This document shows positions 13,733-22,239 of a stretch of DNA of 32,515 bases, in pieces. Below the pieces are notes generated by a model that had not been told where the DNA came from, ran no database searches, and worked only from the letters and a program-made list of their open reading frames with translations. Each line of letters starts with the position of its first letter. Positions within the stretch are counted from its first letter, which is position 1. The translations under genes and the position numbers were made by a program. Origin of the DNA: AC-52 sp044870295 (GTDB taxonomy: Bacteria > Actinomycetota > UBA4738); the NCBI GenBank assembly GCA_044870295.1, contig JBIOYQ010000182.1:1-32515 (forward strand), given 5' to 3'.

Positions 13733-14325
13733 CCATCGCCCAGCGGGCTTCGCAGCACCGGCTCGTACGTCGCCCCCTTCGGTGAGAGATGGCTTCGATA
13801 CAGGACGAGCCGGTCGACCGTGAACGGTGTCGAGGCCACGGTGGTGCCGACCAACTCAGGGGCGAACTCCGAGATATCGCGGGGAGGAACGAGGCGGGCC
13901 AACGTGAGGTGCGGGGTGAACTGCCGGGACTCGGGGATGAAGTCGGCCTCGAGGAGGTCGTCCAGTCGTTTCGCCAGCGCGGTGAACCTCTCCCCCGGAT
14001 CGTCCAGACCCGCCCACACCACGCGGGCCCGTCGCGCACTGGGGAAGACGCCCAGCTCGGTCAGGGAGGACTCGAACGGCTCGGCCTCACGCGCCGCGGT
14101 GGCGACCGATTCGCGGACCTGGTCGACCAGTCGCGGCCAGGTGGCCCCGAGGAACTTGAGGGTGACGTGCCACCCGTCGGATCCGGTCCACCGGGCCCCG
14201 GGGATGCGGTCCCGGAACCGAGCCACGTCGGAGGCGAGGCGGGCCTTCACGTCGTCGGGAACGTCGACCGCAGCGAACAGCCGCAGCGGCTTCGCCTCCG
14301 GCCGCACGACGCGGTCGCGTGCCAT
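13729..14325 (-). CDS. thpR: RNA 2',3'-cyclic phosphodiesterase (2H family, ThpR/LigT)
   Basis: Family members open 2',3'-cyclic phosphates on RNA ends; the older name is 2'-5' RNA ligase. The 198-residue product has the two hallmark motifs: HVTLKFLG (His53) and HLTLARL (His139), plus the N-terminal LRLFAAVDVPDDV strand. The ATG 14325 follows TGAGGA and lies 5 bp past the cinA stop, so the gene is in the pgsA-cinA unit. Placement between cinA and recA is common in Actinomycetota and relatives. Confidence 0.9.
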   Translation of the reverse strand: MARDRVVRPEAKPLRLFAAVDVPDDVKARLASDVARFRDRIPGARWTGSDGWHVTLKFLGATWPRLVDQVRESVATAAREAEPFESSLTELGVFPSARRARVVWAGLDDPGERFTALAKRLDDLLEADFIPESRQFTPHLTLARLVPPRDISEFAPELVGTTVASTPFTVDRLVLYRSHLSPKGATYEPVLRSPLGDG

Positions 14326-14330
14326 GGTCC

Positions 14331-15569
14331 TCAGCGGCCCTCGAGGTGCCGGCGGAGCAGATCCAGGGCGGCCTGTTCCGCCCACCGACGGACCATGTCA
14401 CGATCGCCCGGCGCACGGAAGGACCGGCTGATCGTCCCCCCATCGGACGCAAGCCCCAGGCAGATCGATCCGGGTGGTTTGCCGTCGTGGGCATCTGGCC
14501 CGGCCACGCCGGTGACGGAGAGAGCCACATCGGCTCGGAAGAGTCGGCGGGCGCCCTCCGCCATCTCCCTCGCGCACTCCTCGCTCACCACGCCCGGTCC
14601 CTCGATGGTCGTCTCCGATACCCCGAGGACGTCACGCTTGGCCTCGGCCGTGTAGCAGACCGCCGATCCCTTGAAGTACTCCGACGCCCCGGGGGCCGCG
14701 CTCAGCCGGTGGGCGAGGCTGCCGCCGGTCAGCGATTCGGCGCACGCGACGGTCTGCCGGGCCGCCCGGAGCAACCTTCCCACCACCTGCTCCAGCTCTT
14801 CGTCAGACTGAGTGAACGCGTGCGAACCGAGCCGTAGGGCCACTTCGTCGGCCAGCGGAGCCACCAGCTCCTCCGCCTCGGAGCGCCGAGTGGCTTTGGC
14901 CGTCAGTCGAACCTTCACCTCGCCGGAGGACGCCAGGTAGGCCACCGTGGGGTTGGTCGAGGACCGGAACAGGTCATCCAGGATCTCGGCCACCTTCGAC
15001 TCGGCGATCCCGGTGGCCCTGATGGTTCGCGAGACCAGCGCCGACGGACCGCCCAACTCTGCCAGCTCGGGGAGGATGTGCGCCCGCATCATCTCCTTCA
15101 TCTCGGCGGGAACACCCGGCACGACGTACACGCGCTTCCCTTCCTCGGTTCGGCACACCAGCCCGGGCGCGGTGCCCCGGTCGGGCAACAGGTACGTCGC
15201 ACCGGCGGGAACGTCCGCCTGTCGAAGGTTGATCTCCGGCATCTCGCGGCCGAGCCGGGCGAACTTCTGCCGAAGGAAGTCCTCGATCTCGGGGTGGCGA
15301 ACGAGCTGCACATCGAGGGCGGCGGCCAGCCCCTCCCGCGTGATGTCGTCCTGCGTGGAGCCGAGCCCACCGGTCGCGATGACGACGTCCGCCCGCGACA
15401 GCGCCAGCCGAAACGTGTCGGCGATCCGCTGCTCGTTGTCGCCAACGGCCTGGTGATGCAGGACGTCCACCCCGATGTCGGCCAGGCGGTCGGAGATCCA
15501 CTGCGCGTTGTTGTTGCAGATCTGGCCGAGGAGGATCTCGGTCCCGACCCCGATGATCTCCGCCCTCAT
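14331..15569 (-). CDS. cinA: CinA family protein (nicotinamide-nucleotide amidohydrolase)
   Basis: The 412-residue protein is the full two-domain CinA. The N-terminal MoaB-like COG1058 domain (about 1-250) begins MRAEIIGVGTEILLGQI and has ATGGLGSTQDDITREGLA (about 70-87). The C-terminal CinA domain (about 255-412) has CAESLTGGSLAHRLSAAPGAS and VTGVAGPDAHDGKPPGS. The family deamidates nicotinamide mononucleotide and hydrolyses ADP-ribose. ATG 15569 overlaps the pgsA stop as ATGA; the long open frame upstream is pgsA read in another frame and is not part of the protein. Confidence 0.95.
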   Translation of the reverse strand: MRAEIIGVGTEILLGQICNNNAQWISDRLADIGVDVLHHQAVGDNEQRIADTFRLALSRADVVIATGGLGSTQDDITREGLAAALDVQLVRHPEIEDFLRQKFARLGREMPEINLRQADVPAGATYLLPDRGTAPGLVCRTEEGKRVYVVPGVPAEMKEMMRAHILPELAELGGPSALVSRTIRATGIAESKVAEILDDLFRSSTNPTVAYLASSGEVKVRLTAKATRRSEAEELVAPLADEVALRLGSHAFTQSDEELEQVVGRLLRAARQTVACAESLTGGSLAHRLSAAPGASEYFKGSAVCYTAEAKRDVLGVSETTIEGPGVVSEECAREMAEGARRLFRADVALSVTGVAGPDAHDGKPPGSICLGLASDGGTISRSFRAPGDRDMVRRWAEQAALDLLRRHLEGR

Positions 15570-16147
15570 GCGGGTGGACTCGATCCGACGGGGGGCGCCG
15601 GCCGAGGACGTCGCATACGTGGCCAGGCTCGCACCACGTACTCCAGTCCGGTCCAGACAGTGAGGACCACCGCCGCGATCAACAGCGCCAGCCTCACCCC
15701 GTGCCACGCCTCCCCCAACGGCAGGATGTACAGGGCGATGGCGGTCAACTGGACCGTCGTCTTCACCTTGGCCGCGGGCGAGGCCGGCATGCTGATCCCT
15801 CGCAGGCCCAGGACGACGCGAAGCGCCGAGATCCCCAGCTCGCGAGCCACGATCACGACGGCCGCCCACACCGGGAACTCTCCCTGGACCGCCAATGTGA
15901 TGACCGGGGCCGCCACCAGCACCTTGTCGGCCAGCGGATCCAGCCACTGGCCGGTCCTGCTGGTCGCAGCGTGGCGTCGCGCCAGATATCCGTCGAGACC
16001 GTCCGTGGCGGCGGCCACCGCGAATACCACGGCGGCCACGTAGGAGGCGGACCGCTCGTCGGCCACGATCAGCACGATGAGGAGCGGCACCAGGAGGACC
16101 CGCACCACCGAGACGATGTTGGGCCAGCCGAGGCCCAGCGGGGTCAG
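15566..16147 (-). CDS. pgsA: CDP-diacylglycerol-glycerol-3-phosphate 3-phosphatidyltransferase, probable CTG start
   Basis: PgsA makes phosphatidylglycerophosphate in the membrane. The product has the CDP-alcohol phosphotransferase motif DG-x2-AR-x8-G-x3-D-x3-D (DG at 52-53, AR 56-57, G66, D70, D74) and about five hydrophobic segments. The N-terminus must begin shortly before WPNIVSVVRVLLVPL, but no ATG, GTG or TTG exists at that point in frame. The best start is CTG at 16147, which forms a CTGA overlap with the stop of the RodZ-like gene, the same coupling geometry used elsewhere in this window. It gives 193 residues. An ATC at 16162, preceded by AGGGGGT, is an alternative. Confidence 0.9.
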   Translation of the reverse strand: MTPLGLGWPNIVSVVRVLLVPLLIVLIVADERSASYVAAVVFAVAAATDGLDGYLARRHAATSRTGQWLDPLADKVLVAAPVITLAVQGEFPVWAAVVIVARELGISALRVVLGLRGISMPASPAAKVKTTVQLTAIALYILPLGEAWHGVRLALLIAAVVLTVWTGLEYVVRAWPRMRRPRPAPPVGSSPPA

Positions 16148-16887
16148 GGGCCGCTCGGCGATGGCGACCCCCTGAACGAATCGGGCGTGTACTGGGCGGT
16201 CAGGGGCACTCCCGGCGTCCCGGGCTTCCCGATCGGATGGCCGTTCACCGTGATAGTGGCCACGCCCCCGCTCTCCAGGTGGATCTGGATGGAATCGTTT
16301 CCATCGAACGAGCGAGCCTCGTTCCGGTGGATGATCCCCTGGAACGTGATCCTGCCGTCCGCGTTGATGGTGACCCGAACGGGCTTGATGGCGTGGATGT
16401 CCACCTGGACGGTGGGCGGCTCCACCGGGATCGACGCCCCCTTGCCCGTGCCTGCCTGAGGCGCGCCCCGCGACTTCGAGAGCAGCCCGGCCGCCGCGAA
16501 CACCGCCAGGACGAGGAGCGCCACGCCGATCAAGAACGTCCAGCTCGGGTGGTGCCGAACCAGTTGCGGGAGATGGGGGTGCGCCGAGCGCGGACTTCGG
16601 ATCGGCGCCGGGGCCACGCTGGGGAGCGTTGGCTGCGGGTCGCCGAAGTGCCGGTTGTAGATCGTCAGGACCTTGCTGGGATCGAGCCCCAGATACGTGG
16701 AGTACGACCGGAGCGAGCCGCGCACGTACACGTCGCCGAGGAGCGCGTCGAACTCCTCTCCCTCGAGGGCCTCGATGTACTCGGCGCGGATCCGCGTCTC
16801 GCGGGCGGCTTCCTCGACCGACTTGCCCCGGAGCTGTCGAGCCTTGCGAAGCGCCGGGCCGATCCCGATCCCTTGCACGCCGCTCAT
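16144..16887 (-). CDS. RodZ-like protein (HTH, membrane helix, DUF4115)
   Basis: RodZ links the cell-shape and wall machinery in other bacteria. The 247-residue product has an N-terminal Xre-type helix-turn-helix (about 8-75: LRKARQLRGKSVEEAARETRI...), a proline-rich linker (about 83-112), one membrane helix (117-137) and a C-terminal beta-rich DUF4115 domain (about 155-235). ATG 16887 gives a family-like N-terminus but has no Shine-Dalgarno; a TTG at 16920 in the same frame is possible. The stop overlaps the pgsA start. No mreB is in the window, so a role in shape is inferred from the family only. Confidence 0.85.
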   Translation of the reverse strand: MSGVQGIGIGPALRKARQLRGKSVEEAARETRIRAEYIEALEGEEFDALLGDVYVRGSLRSYSTYLGLDPSKVLTIYNRHFGDPQPTLPSVAPAPIRSPRSAHPHLPQLVRHHPSWTFLIGVALLVLAVFAAAGLLSKSRGAPQAGTGKGASIPVEPPTVQVDIHAIKPVRVTINADGRITFQGIIHRNEARSFDGNDSIQIHLESGGVATITVNGHPIGKPGTPGVPLTAQYTPDSFRGSPSPSGP

Positions 16888-17045
16888 AGTATCGAGCGGC
16901 GGCTGCGCGCCACTCCTCAAACTTATTTGTCACTCTTTTTGGGCGGTGAACGCCGTGCCGACTGGACACGGATGAGACGGCCGGTTTATCGTTCGCGTGT
17001 CACGAAGCAAGACCGGGTCTTCGGATCCGGGAGCGCGGAGTGACC
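16888..17045. other. Intergenic region ahead of the RodZ-like gene
   Basis: This gap holds an AT-rich patch (about 16918-16945) with an A5 run and promoter-like blocks on the minus strand: TTCACC then, at 17-18 bp, AATAAG. The pairing is weak. A small GGCG/CGCC hairpin lies just beyond. I see no gene in it. Confidence 0.3.
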
Positions 17046-17075
17046 AAGGGGGCGGGCCTTCGGGTTCGCTCCCTT
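17046..17075 (-). terminator. Probable terminator after ftsK
   Basis: Directly after the ftsK stop the minus strand can fold as AAGGG-A-GCG ... CGC-C-CCCTT with a small apical loop. The stem is about 10 bp with mismatches. It lacks a U-tract, so termination is only likely. Confidence 0.45.
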
Positions 17076-17076
17076 G

Positions 17077-19356
17077 CTATGTGGCCCTGACTCGCGACTC
17101 CTGCCACTCCTCCCACGTCATCAGGACGTCCCGCGCCTTCGATCCCTGCCCCGGACCCACGATCCCGCGTTCCTCCATCAGGTCCATCAGACGCCCGGCC
17201 CGGGCGAACCCGACCTTCAGCTTGCGCTGCAGCATGGACGTCGAGCCGAGCTGTGACCTGATCACCAGTTCGGCGGCCTGCTCGAGCAGCTCGTCGTCGC
17301 CGTCCAGGCTGTCCTCCTCCGTGGGCGGCCGGCCCAGCCCTTCCACGCCCGCCACGAAGTCCGGCTTGCGCTGCTCGCGGCACCATGTGGTGACGCTCTC
17401 GATCTCCTTCTCGGTCACCCACGCGCCCTGGATCCGAACCGCCTTCGACACGTTGGCCGGCTGGAACAGCATGTCCCCGTGTCCGACGAGCTTCTCGGCT
17501 CCCCCGACGTCGAGGATGACGCGGGAATCGGCCTGCGACGCCGTCATGAACGCGATGCGGCTGGGGATGTTGGCTTTGATCAGACCGGTCACCACGTCGA
17601 CGCTGGGACGCTGCGTGGCCACGACCAGATGGATACCTACCGCCCTTGCCATCTGGGCGATCCGGCAGATCGCGTCCTCGACGTCGCGGGGAGCCACCAT
17701 CATCAGGTCGGCCAGCTCGTCGATCACCACCAGGATGAAGGGCAGGCGCCCGAAGCTCTGATCCAGCCCGGGCGGGATCCGCAGCGTGCCCTCCGCGTGC
17801 GCCGAGTTGTAGGTCTCGATGTCGCGCATGCCCACCGTGGCCAGCGCCTCGTAGCGCATCTCCATCTCCCGTACCACCCAGGCGAGGGCCTCGGCGGCCT
17901 TCTTCGGATGGACGATGACCGGCGTCAACAGGTGGGGGATGTCGGCGAAGTGGGACAGCTCGACGCGCTTGGGGTCGATCAGCACCACCTTCACGTCGTC
18001 GGGACTCGTTCGCATGAGGACCGAGGTGACGAAGGTGTTGATGAGGCTCGATTTCCCGGCGCCCGTCGCCCCGGCGATGAGGAGATGGGGCATCTCGGCC
18101 AGGTTGACCAGCACGGCCCGCCCGTGGACGTCCTTCCCCAATCCGACGAACAGCGGCTTGGTCACCTCCTTGGCAGCCTTCGAGGACAGCACGTCGCCCA
18201 GCATCACGAAGTCACGGACCTTGTTGGGTACCTCGACGCCGATGGCCGACTTGCCGGGGATGGGGGCGATGATGCGGACGTCCGGCGTGGCCAGCGCGTA
18301 CGCGATGTCGTCGCCCAGCGACAGGACGCGGTTGACCTTGGTGCCGGCCTCCACCTCGACCTCGTACATCGTGACCGTGGGGCCTCGGTGGGCGGCCACG
18401 ACGCTGGCAGCCACCCCGAAGGTCCGGAACGTCCGCTCCAGCGCCGCGGTGGTGTGCTCGGCGTCGCGGCCGTCGGCCGTGCTCGCCGGGGCCCGCCGGA
18501 GCAGCTCGAGGGGTGGAAGGCGGTATCCGTTGCCTCGGGCCGCCACCGGGACGCGAACCCGCGCCGGTTCATCCGGCGCCGACAGCACCGGGGCGGAACC
18601 GGTCATCGCCGGGGCCACCTCGGCCAGCGCGTCGGTGTCGCGCCGCGGGCGTCTCCGCCGCCCCGTGGTCGAAGCGTCCTCGTCCTCGTCGTCCTCCTCG
18701 TGATCTCGTGGCGTCGGGACTGGGCCGATGAGAAGCCGCCGAAGCATCCGCAGGAACGCCACGAACGGCGTTGCCGTGAACACCAGGCCGCCCAGCAGGA
18801 TCAGCCCGAACCCCACCGCGACGGCTCCATAGGGTGAGAGGAGGCGGGCCAGCGTCCAGCCGACCACGGCGCCCAGGACTCCGCCGGCCCCGCTCACGGC
18901 CTGGTAGCCGGCCGAAGGGCTCGGGTTCCCGCCGCCGATGGACAGGATGGAAAGGATGCCCGCCACCATCAGGGTCAGCCCGACCAGCATCCGGCCGCGA
19001 ACCTCCGTGGCCGTGCCCTTGAGCATGAGCGCGCCCCAGTACACGGCCAGCAGGGGCAGCACGAATCCGACGGGACCGGACAGGCCCTTCACTATCACCT
19101 CGAGCCCTCGCCCGAACGGCCCCCCGGCGCCGAACCACAGCGCCAGCGCCGACAGCACGGCCAGGACGAACAACCCGATACCGAGCGCCTCGGTCGCCCG
19201 CGGGGACAGGTGCCGAGCCACGCCCGCCCCGGCGCGCCGCAGCCGGCCCGAGCCGGTCCCGCCGGTCTTCGCCTTGCGCGTTCGCGACGACGACCCTCGG
19301 CTGGACCGGGACCGTGCCTTCGATCTGGACCTGGACCTCGTTCTCACCGCGGCCAT
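17077..19356 (-). CDS. ftsK: DNA translocase FtsK/SpoIIIE
   Basis: FtsK pumps chromosome ends through the division septum. The 759-residue protein has four or five membrane helices (about 55-78, 93-112, 122-142, 155-173, 177-198), an acidic linker with EEDDEDEDA (about 220-228), the beta domain, a RecA-like motor with Walker A GATGAGKSS (429-437) and Walker B LVVIDELAD (542-550), and a C-terminal gamma winged helix (about 690-750) of the KOPS-reading type. The first 30 residues are an Arg-Ser dipeptide tract. ATG 19356 starts 6 bp after the rnj stop, in a dapA-rnj-ftsK unit. Confidence 0.96.
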   Translation of the reverse strand: MAAVRTRSRSRSKARSRSSRGSSSRTRKAKTGGTGSGRLRRAGAGVARHLSPRATEALGIGLFVLAVLSALALWFGAGGPFGRGLEVIVKGLSGPVGFVLPLLAVYWGALMLKGTATEVRGRMLVGLTLMVAGILSILSIGGGNPSPSAGYQAVSGAGGVLGAVVGWTLARLLSPYGAVAVGFGLILLGGLVFTATPFVAFLRMLRRLLIGPVPTPRDHEEDDEDEDASTTGRRRRPRRDTDALAEVAPAMTGSAPVLSAPDEPARVRVPVAARGNGYRLPPLELLRRAPASTADGRDAEHTTAALERTFRTFGVAASVVAAHRGPTVTMYEVEVEAGTKVNRVLSLGDDIAYALATPDVRIIAPIPGKSAIGVEVPNKVRDFVMLGDVLSSKAAKEVTKPLFVGLGKDVHGRAVLVNLAEMPHLLIAGATGAGKSSLINTFVTSVLMRTSPDDVKVVLIDPKRVELSHFADIPHLLTPVIVHPKKAAEALAWVVREMEMRYEALATVGMRDIETYNSAHAEGTLRIPPGLDQSFGRLPFILVVIDELADLMMVAPRDVEDAICRIAQMARAVGIHLVVATQRPSVDVVTGLIKANIPSRIAFMTASQADSRVILDVGGAEKLVGHGDMLFQPANVSKAVRIQGAWVTEKEIESVTTWCREQRKPDFVAGVEGLGRPPTEEDSLDGDDELLEQAAELVIRSQLGSTSMLQRKLKVGFARAGRLMDLMEERGIVGPGQGSKARDVLMTWEEWQESRVRAT

Positions 19357-19362
19357 GGCTGC

Positions 19363-21033
19363 TCAGACCTCCATGATCACTGGGACGATGACGGGCTTGC
19401 GCTGGGTGGTCTCGGAGAAGTACCGCCGAAGGGCCGTGCGGATGTGGTCTCGGAACATGGACGGGTCGGTGACCTGCTCGGCGGCCAGTTCCTTCAGGGA
19501 GACGATCGTGCGGTGGCGGGCCTCCTCCAGGATGTGGTCGGCGGCCTCCTCGAACACGAAGCCCCGGTTGATCACGTCCGGCCCGGCCAGCACCTCACCG
19601 GAGTGTGCGTCGATGGTCACGACGACGACCACGATCCCGTCGCCCGCGAGCTTCCTTCGGTCCCGGAGGACCACCTCCCCCACGTCCCCGATCCCGAGCC
19701 CGTCGACGTAGATCCGGCCCGACTGGACCCGCTCTCCCCTCCGTGGTGTCTCGCCGAGCTCCACCGTGTCGCCGTCCTCGACCACCACGATCCGGTCGGC
19801 GGGGATCCCCACCTCGCGCGCCAGCCGGGCGTGATGCGCAAGGTGGCGAAGCTCGCCGTGGACCGGGATGAACCACCGGGGCCGCACCAGGTTGAGCATG
19901 AACTTCAGCTCCTCCGCGGCGGCGTGCCCCGAGACGTGCACCGGTGAGATCGGAACGTGGATCACGTCCGCCCCCGTCCGATACAGGCCGTCGAGCGTGC
20001 GATGGATGGCCGTCTCGTTGCCCGGGATCACGGACGAGGACAGGACCACGGTATCGCCCGGCTGGAGCTTGATCCACTTGTGCTCGTGGGCGGCCATCAG
20101 CGCCAGCGCGGACAGCGGCTCGCCCTGGGACCCCGTCGAACACACCACGACGTCGGCCGGATCCATCGACTCCACGTCCTCGATCAGGACGATGTCCTCC
20201 TCCGCCACGGTGAGGTATCCGAGACGCCGGGCGGCGCCGACCGACTGGTGCATGCTTCGTCCGAGGAAGGCGATCTTCCTGCCGGACGCCACGGCGGCGT
20301 TGGCCACCTGCTGGATCCGGTGGATGTGGCTGGCGAAGCACGCCACCACCACCAGGCGCTGGGCGTCGCGGACGATGTCCCGCAGCACCGGGCCGACCGT
20401 TCGCTCGCTTCCCGTCGTGCCCGGGTCCTCGGCGTTCGTGGAGTCCGACAGGAACACATGGACGCCCCGAGTGGCTTCCTCGGCGATCCCCTGCAGGTCC
20501 GTGAAGCGGCCGTCGATCGGCGTGCTGTCGAGCTTGAAGTCACCGGAATGGAGCAGGATCCCCGCCGGAAGGTCGATGGCGACGGCGCAACCGTCCGGGA
20601 TCGAGTGGCTGACGCGATGGAACCGCGCGGTGAACGGCCCGGTCCTGATCTCCTGGCCGGGCTCGACGATCCGGAGGTCGGCACGCTCCCGTACCCCGTG
20701 CTCCTCCAACTTGCCCTCCAGCAACGCCAGGGTCAGCTTCGTCCCATAGATCGTGAGGGAGAACTCGCGCAGGAGGTACGGCAGCGAGCCGACGTGATCC
20801 TCGTGCCCGTGGGTGAGGAGGATCGCCTCGATCCGCTCGCTGTTGTCGCGAAGGAACTGCCAGTCGGGCAACACCAGGTCGATGCCCGGCATCTCCACCT
20901 CTGGAAAGGAGAGGCCGGCGTCCAGGACCAGGATCCGGCCGTCCATGTCGAGGGCCGCCATGTTTCTGCCAACCTCGCCGACGCCCCCAAGGAAGATCAG
21001 CCGTGGATCCGGGGAATGGGGAAGGGCAGCCAT
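19363..21033 (-). CDS. rnj: Ribonuclease J
   Basis: RNase J is a 5' exo- and endoribonuclease of the beta-CASP metallo-beta-lactamase group. The 556-residue protein has LIFLGGVGEVGRNM (12-25), the zinc motif THGHEDH with H75, H77, D79 and H80, a beta-CASP domain (about 205-350) and the C-terminal motif PVHVSGHA plus IPVHGELRH. The length is normal. ATG 21033 lies 9 bp after dapA; no clear Shine-Dalgarno is present, which suggests coupling to dapA translation. dapA-rnj linkage is standard in Actinomycetota. Confidence 0.96.
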   Translation of the reverse strand: MAALPHSPDPRLIFLGGVGEVGRNMAALDMDGRILVLDAGLSFPEVEMPGIDLVLPDWQFLRDNSERIEAILLTHGHEDHVGSLPYLLREFSLTIYGTKLTLALLEGKLEEHGVRERADLRIVEPGQEIRTGPFTARFHRVSHSIPDGCAVAIDLPAGILLHSGDFKLDSTPIDGRFTDLQGIAEEATRGVHVFLSDSTNAEDPGTTGSERTVGPVLRDIVRDAQRLVVVACFASHIHRIQQVANAAVASGRKIAFLGRSMHQSVGAARRLGYLTVAEEDIVLIEDVESMDPADVVVCSTGSQGEPLSALALMAAHEHKWIKLQPGDTVVLSSSVIPGNETAIHRTLDGLYRTGADVIHVPISPVHVSGHAAAEELKFMLNLVRPRWFIPVHGELRHLAHHARLAREVGIPADRIVVVEDGDTVELGETPRRGERVQSGRIYVDGLGIGDVGEVVLRDRRKLAGDGIVVVVVTIDAHSGEVLAGPDVINRGFVFEEAADHILEEARHRTIVSLKELAAEQVTDPSMFRDHIRTALRRYFSETTQRKPVIVPVIMEV

Positions 21034-21042
21034 CGTCGGTTG

Positions 21043-21927
21043 TCAGATGGCTCCGGCGTCCCGCATCGCCTGCTCGACCTTCGCCCGCTCGTCCGTCGTC
21101 GCCGGGACCAGCGGGAGGCGAGGCGGGCCGACCGGCCGACCGGCGATCTCCAGGGCCACCTTCACCGGGATCGGGTTCGACGTCACGAACAAGCCCTTGA
21201 ACAGCGGCATGAGGTCGTCATGGATCTTGCGAGCGCTGGGGACGTCGCCCGTTTCGATCAGCTCCACCATCTCGTGGATGCGGTCGCCGACCAGGTGCGA
21301 GGCCACCGAGACGATCCCGGCCGCGCCCATGCAGCACAGCGGGAACGTGGCCCAGTCGTCGCCCGAGTACAGGTCGAAGTCCGGCGGGCTCTCCTTCATG
21401 ATCCGGCCGGCCGTCTGGAAGTCGCCGGTGGAGTCCTTGACCGCGACGATGTTGTCCACCTCGGCCAGCCGAAGCAGCGTCTCCGCTTCGATCAAGCAGG
21501 CGGTCCGGCTGGGGATGTTGTAGAGGATGATCGGGAGCCCCGTGGAGTCGGCGACCTTGGTGAAATGGGCGATCAGGCCGCGCTGCGGGGGGCGGTTGTA
21601 ATACGGGGTGACCACCACGACCGCGTCGGCGCCGGCCCGCTCCGCCTCTTTCGTGAGCTCGATGGTCTCGGCAGTGTCGTATGTGCCGGTGCCCGCGATG
21701 ACCTTGCCCTTCCCCGTCGCGGCCTCGATCACCGCTCGCAGCAGATCGGACTTCTCCGAGTGCGTCAGCGTGGGCGACTCGCCGGTGGACCCGGCCACGA
21801 ACACCGCGTCCGAACCGTTGTCCAGCAGCCACGCCGCCAACGACTGCGCCCCGTCGACGTCCAGGGCATAGTCGTCCCTGAACGGGGTCACCATCGCCGT
21901 GATCACCGAGCCGAACCTGCCGGCCAT
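21043..21927 (-). CDS. dapA: 4-hydroxy-tetrahydrodipicolinate synthase
   Basis: DapA condenses pyruvate with aspartate semialdehyde, the first step to DAP and lysine. The 294-residue barrel has the Schiff-base Lys164 (VAVKDSTGD), Tyr136 (LYNIPSRT), the AGSTGESPTL motif (45-54) and TPYYNRPPQRGL (107-118). The ATG follows AAGGAGGAGCG, a very strong Shine-Dalgarno, which is partly hidden in a hairpin (21932-21950). It heads the dapA-rnj-ftsK unit. Confidence 0.97.
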   Translation of the reverse strand: MAGRFGSVITAMVTPFRDDYALDVDGAQSLAAWLLDNGSDAVFVAGSTGESPTLTHSEKSDLLRAVIEAATGKGKVIAGTGTYDTAETIELTKEAERAGADAVVVVTPYYNRPPQRGLIAHFTKVADSTGLPIILYNIPSRTACLIEAETLLRLAEVDNIVAVKDSTGDFQTAGRIMKESPPDFDLYSGDDWATFPLCCMGAAGIVSVASHLVGDRIHEMVELIETGDVPSARKIHDDLMPLFKGLFVTSNPIPVKVALEIAGRPVGPPRLPLVPATTDERAKVEQAMRDAGAI

Positions 21928-22239
21928 CGCTCCTCCTTCCGCTCGGGAGGGTACCCCGGGAAAGGCGCCCGAAGGACCATCTCGAGCATCCGCTCTGGGC
22001 CGGAACCCCGGGCTGGGGCCGAGCCCCGGTCAGGAGTCCTGCCTTGCTCGACCCCGGCCCAGCGCGTAGGGCCGGAGCTTACACCGTTGCACAACGTTTA
22101 ACAAGAGCCACATGCGTCACATGTTCAACCCGTGGAAACTGAGTCGAAACGGACGTCGATGGCGCGGGGCGCGGGGCTCGGTGCCGACCGGGGGTCCGCA
22201 TCGCTCGTTTCCAGCGGGGTCGTGGCTATCCTAAGCGAC
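21928..22239. promoter_or_regulatory. Divergent regulatory region between dapA and the cobalamin adenosyltransferase gene
   Basis: The 312-bp gap contains an AT-richer core (22079-22130) with the near-palindrome CGTTGCACAACG (22085-22096) and the direct repeat CACATG at 22109-22114 and 22118-22123. These look like operator sites but match no regulator I know. The dapA leader (about 21928-22075) is GC-rich and strongly self-complementary. Its last hairpin pairs CCTCC with the dapA Shine-Dalgarno GGAGG (46-50 and 32-36 within 21932-21950). On the plus strand TATCCT (22227-22232) is a likely -10. I see no cobalamin riboswitch box. Confidence 0.45.

Noticed and set aside
15570..15947. N-terminal extension of cinA by 126 codons
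   Set aside because: That stretch is pgsA read in another frame; CinA homology starts at the ATGA-coupled ATG.
19957..22101. Very long plus-strand reading frame opposite rnj and dapA
   Set aside because: It is antisense to two clear enzymes, has low-complexity R/G/D/H composition and resembles no family; it is a product of high GC content.
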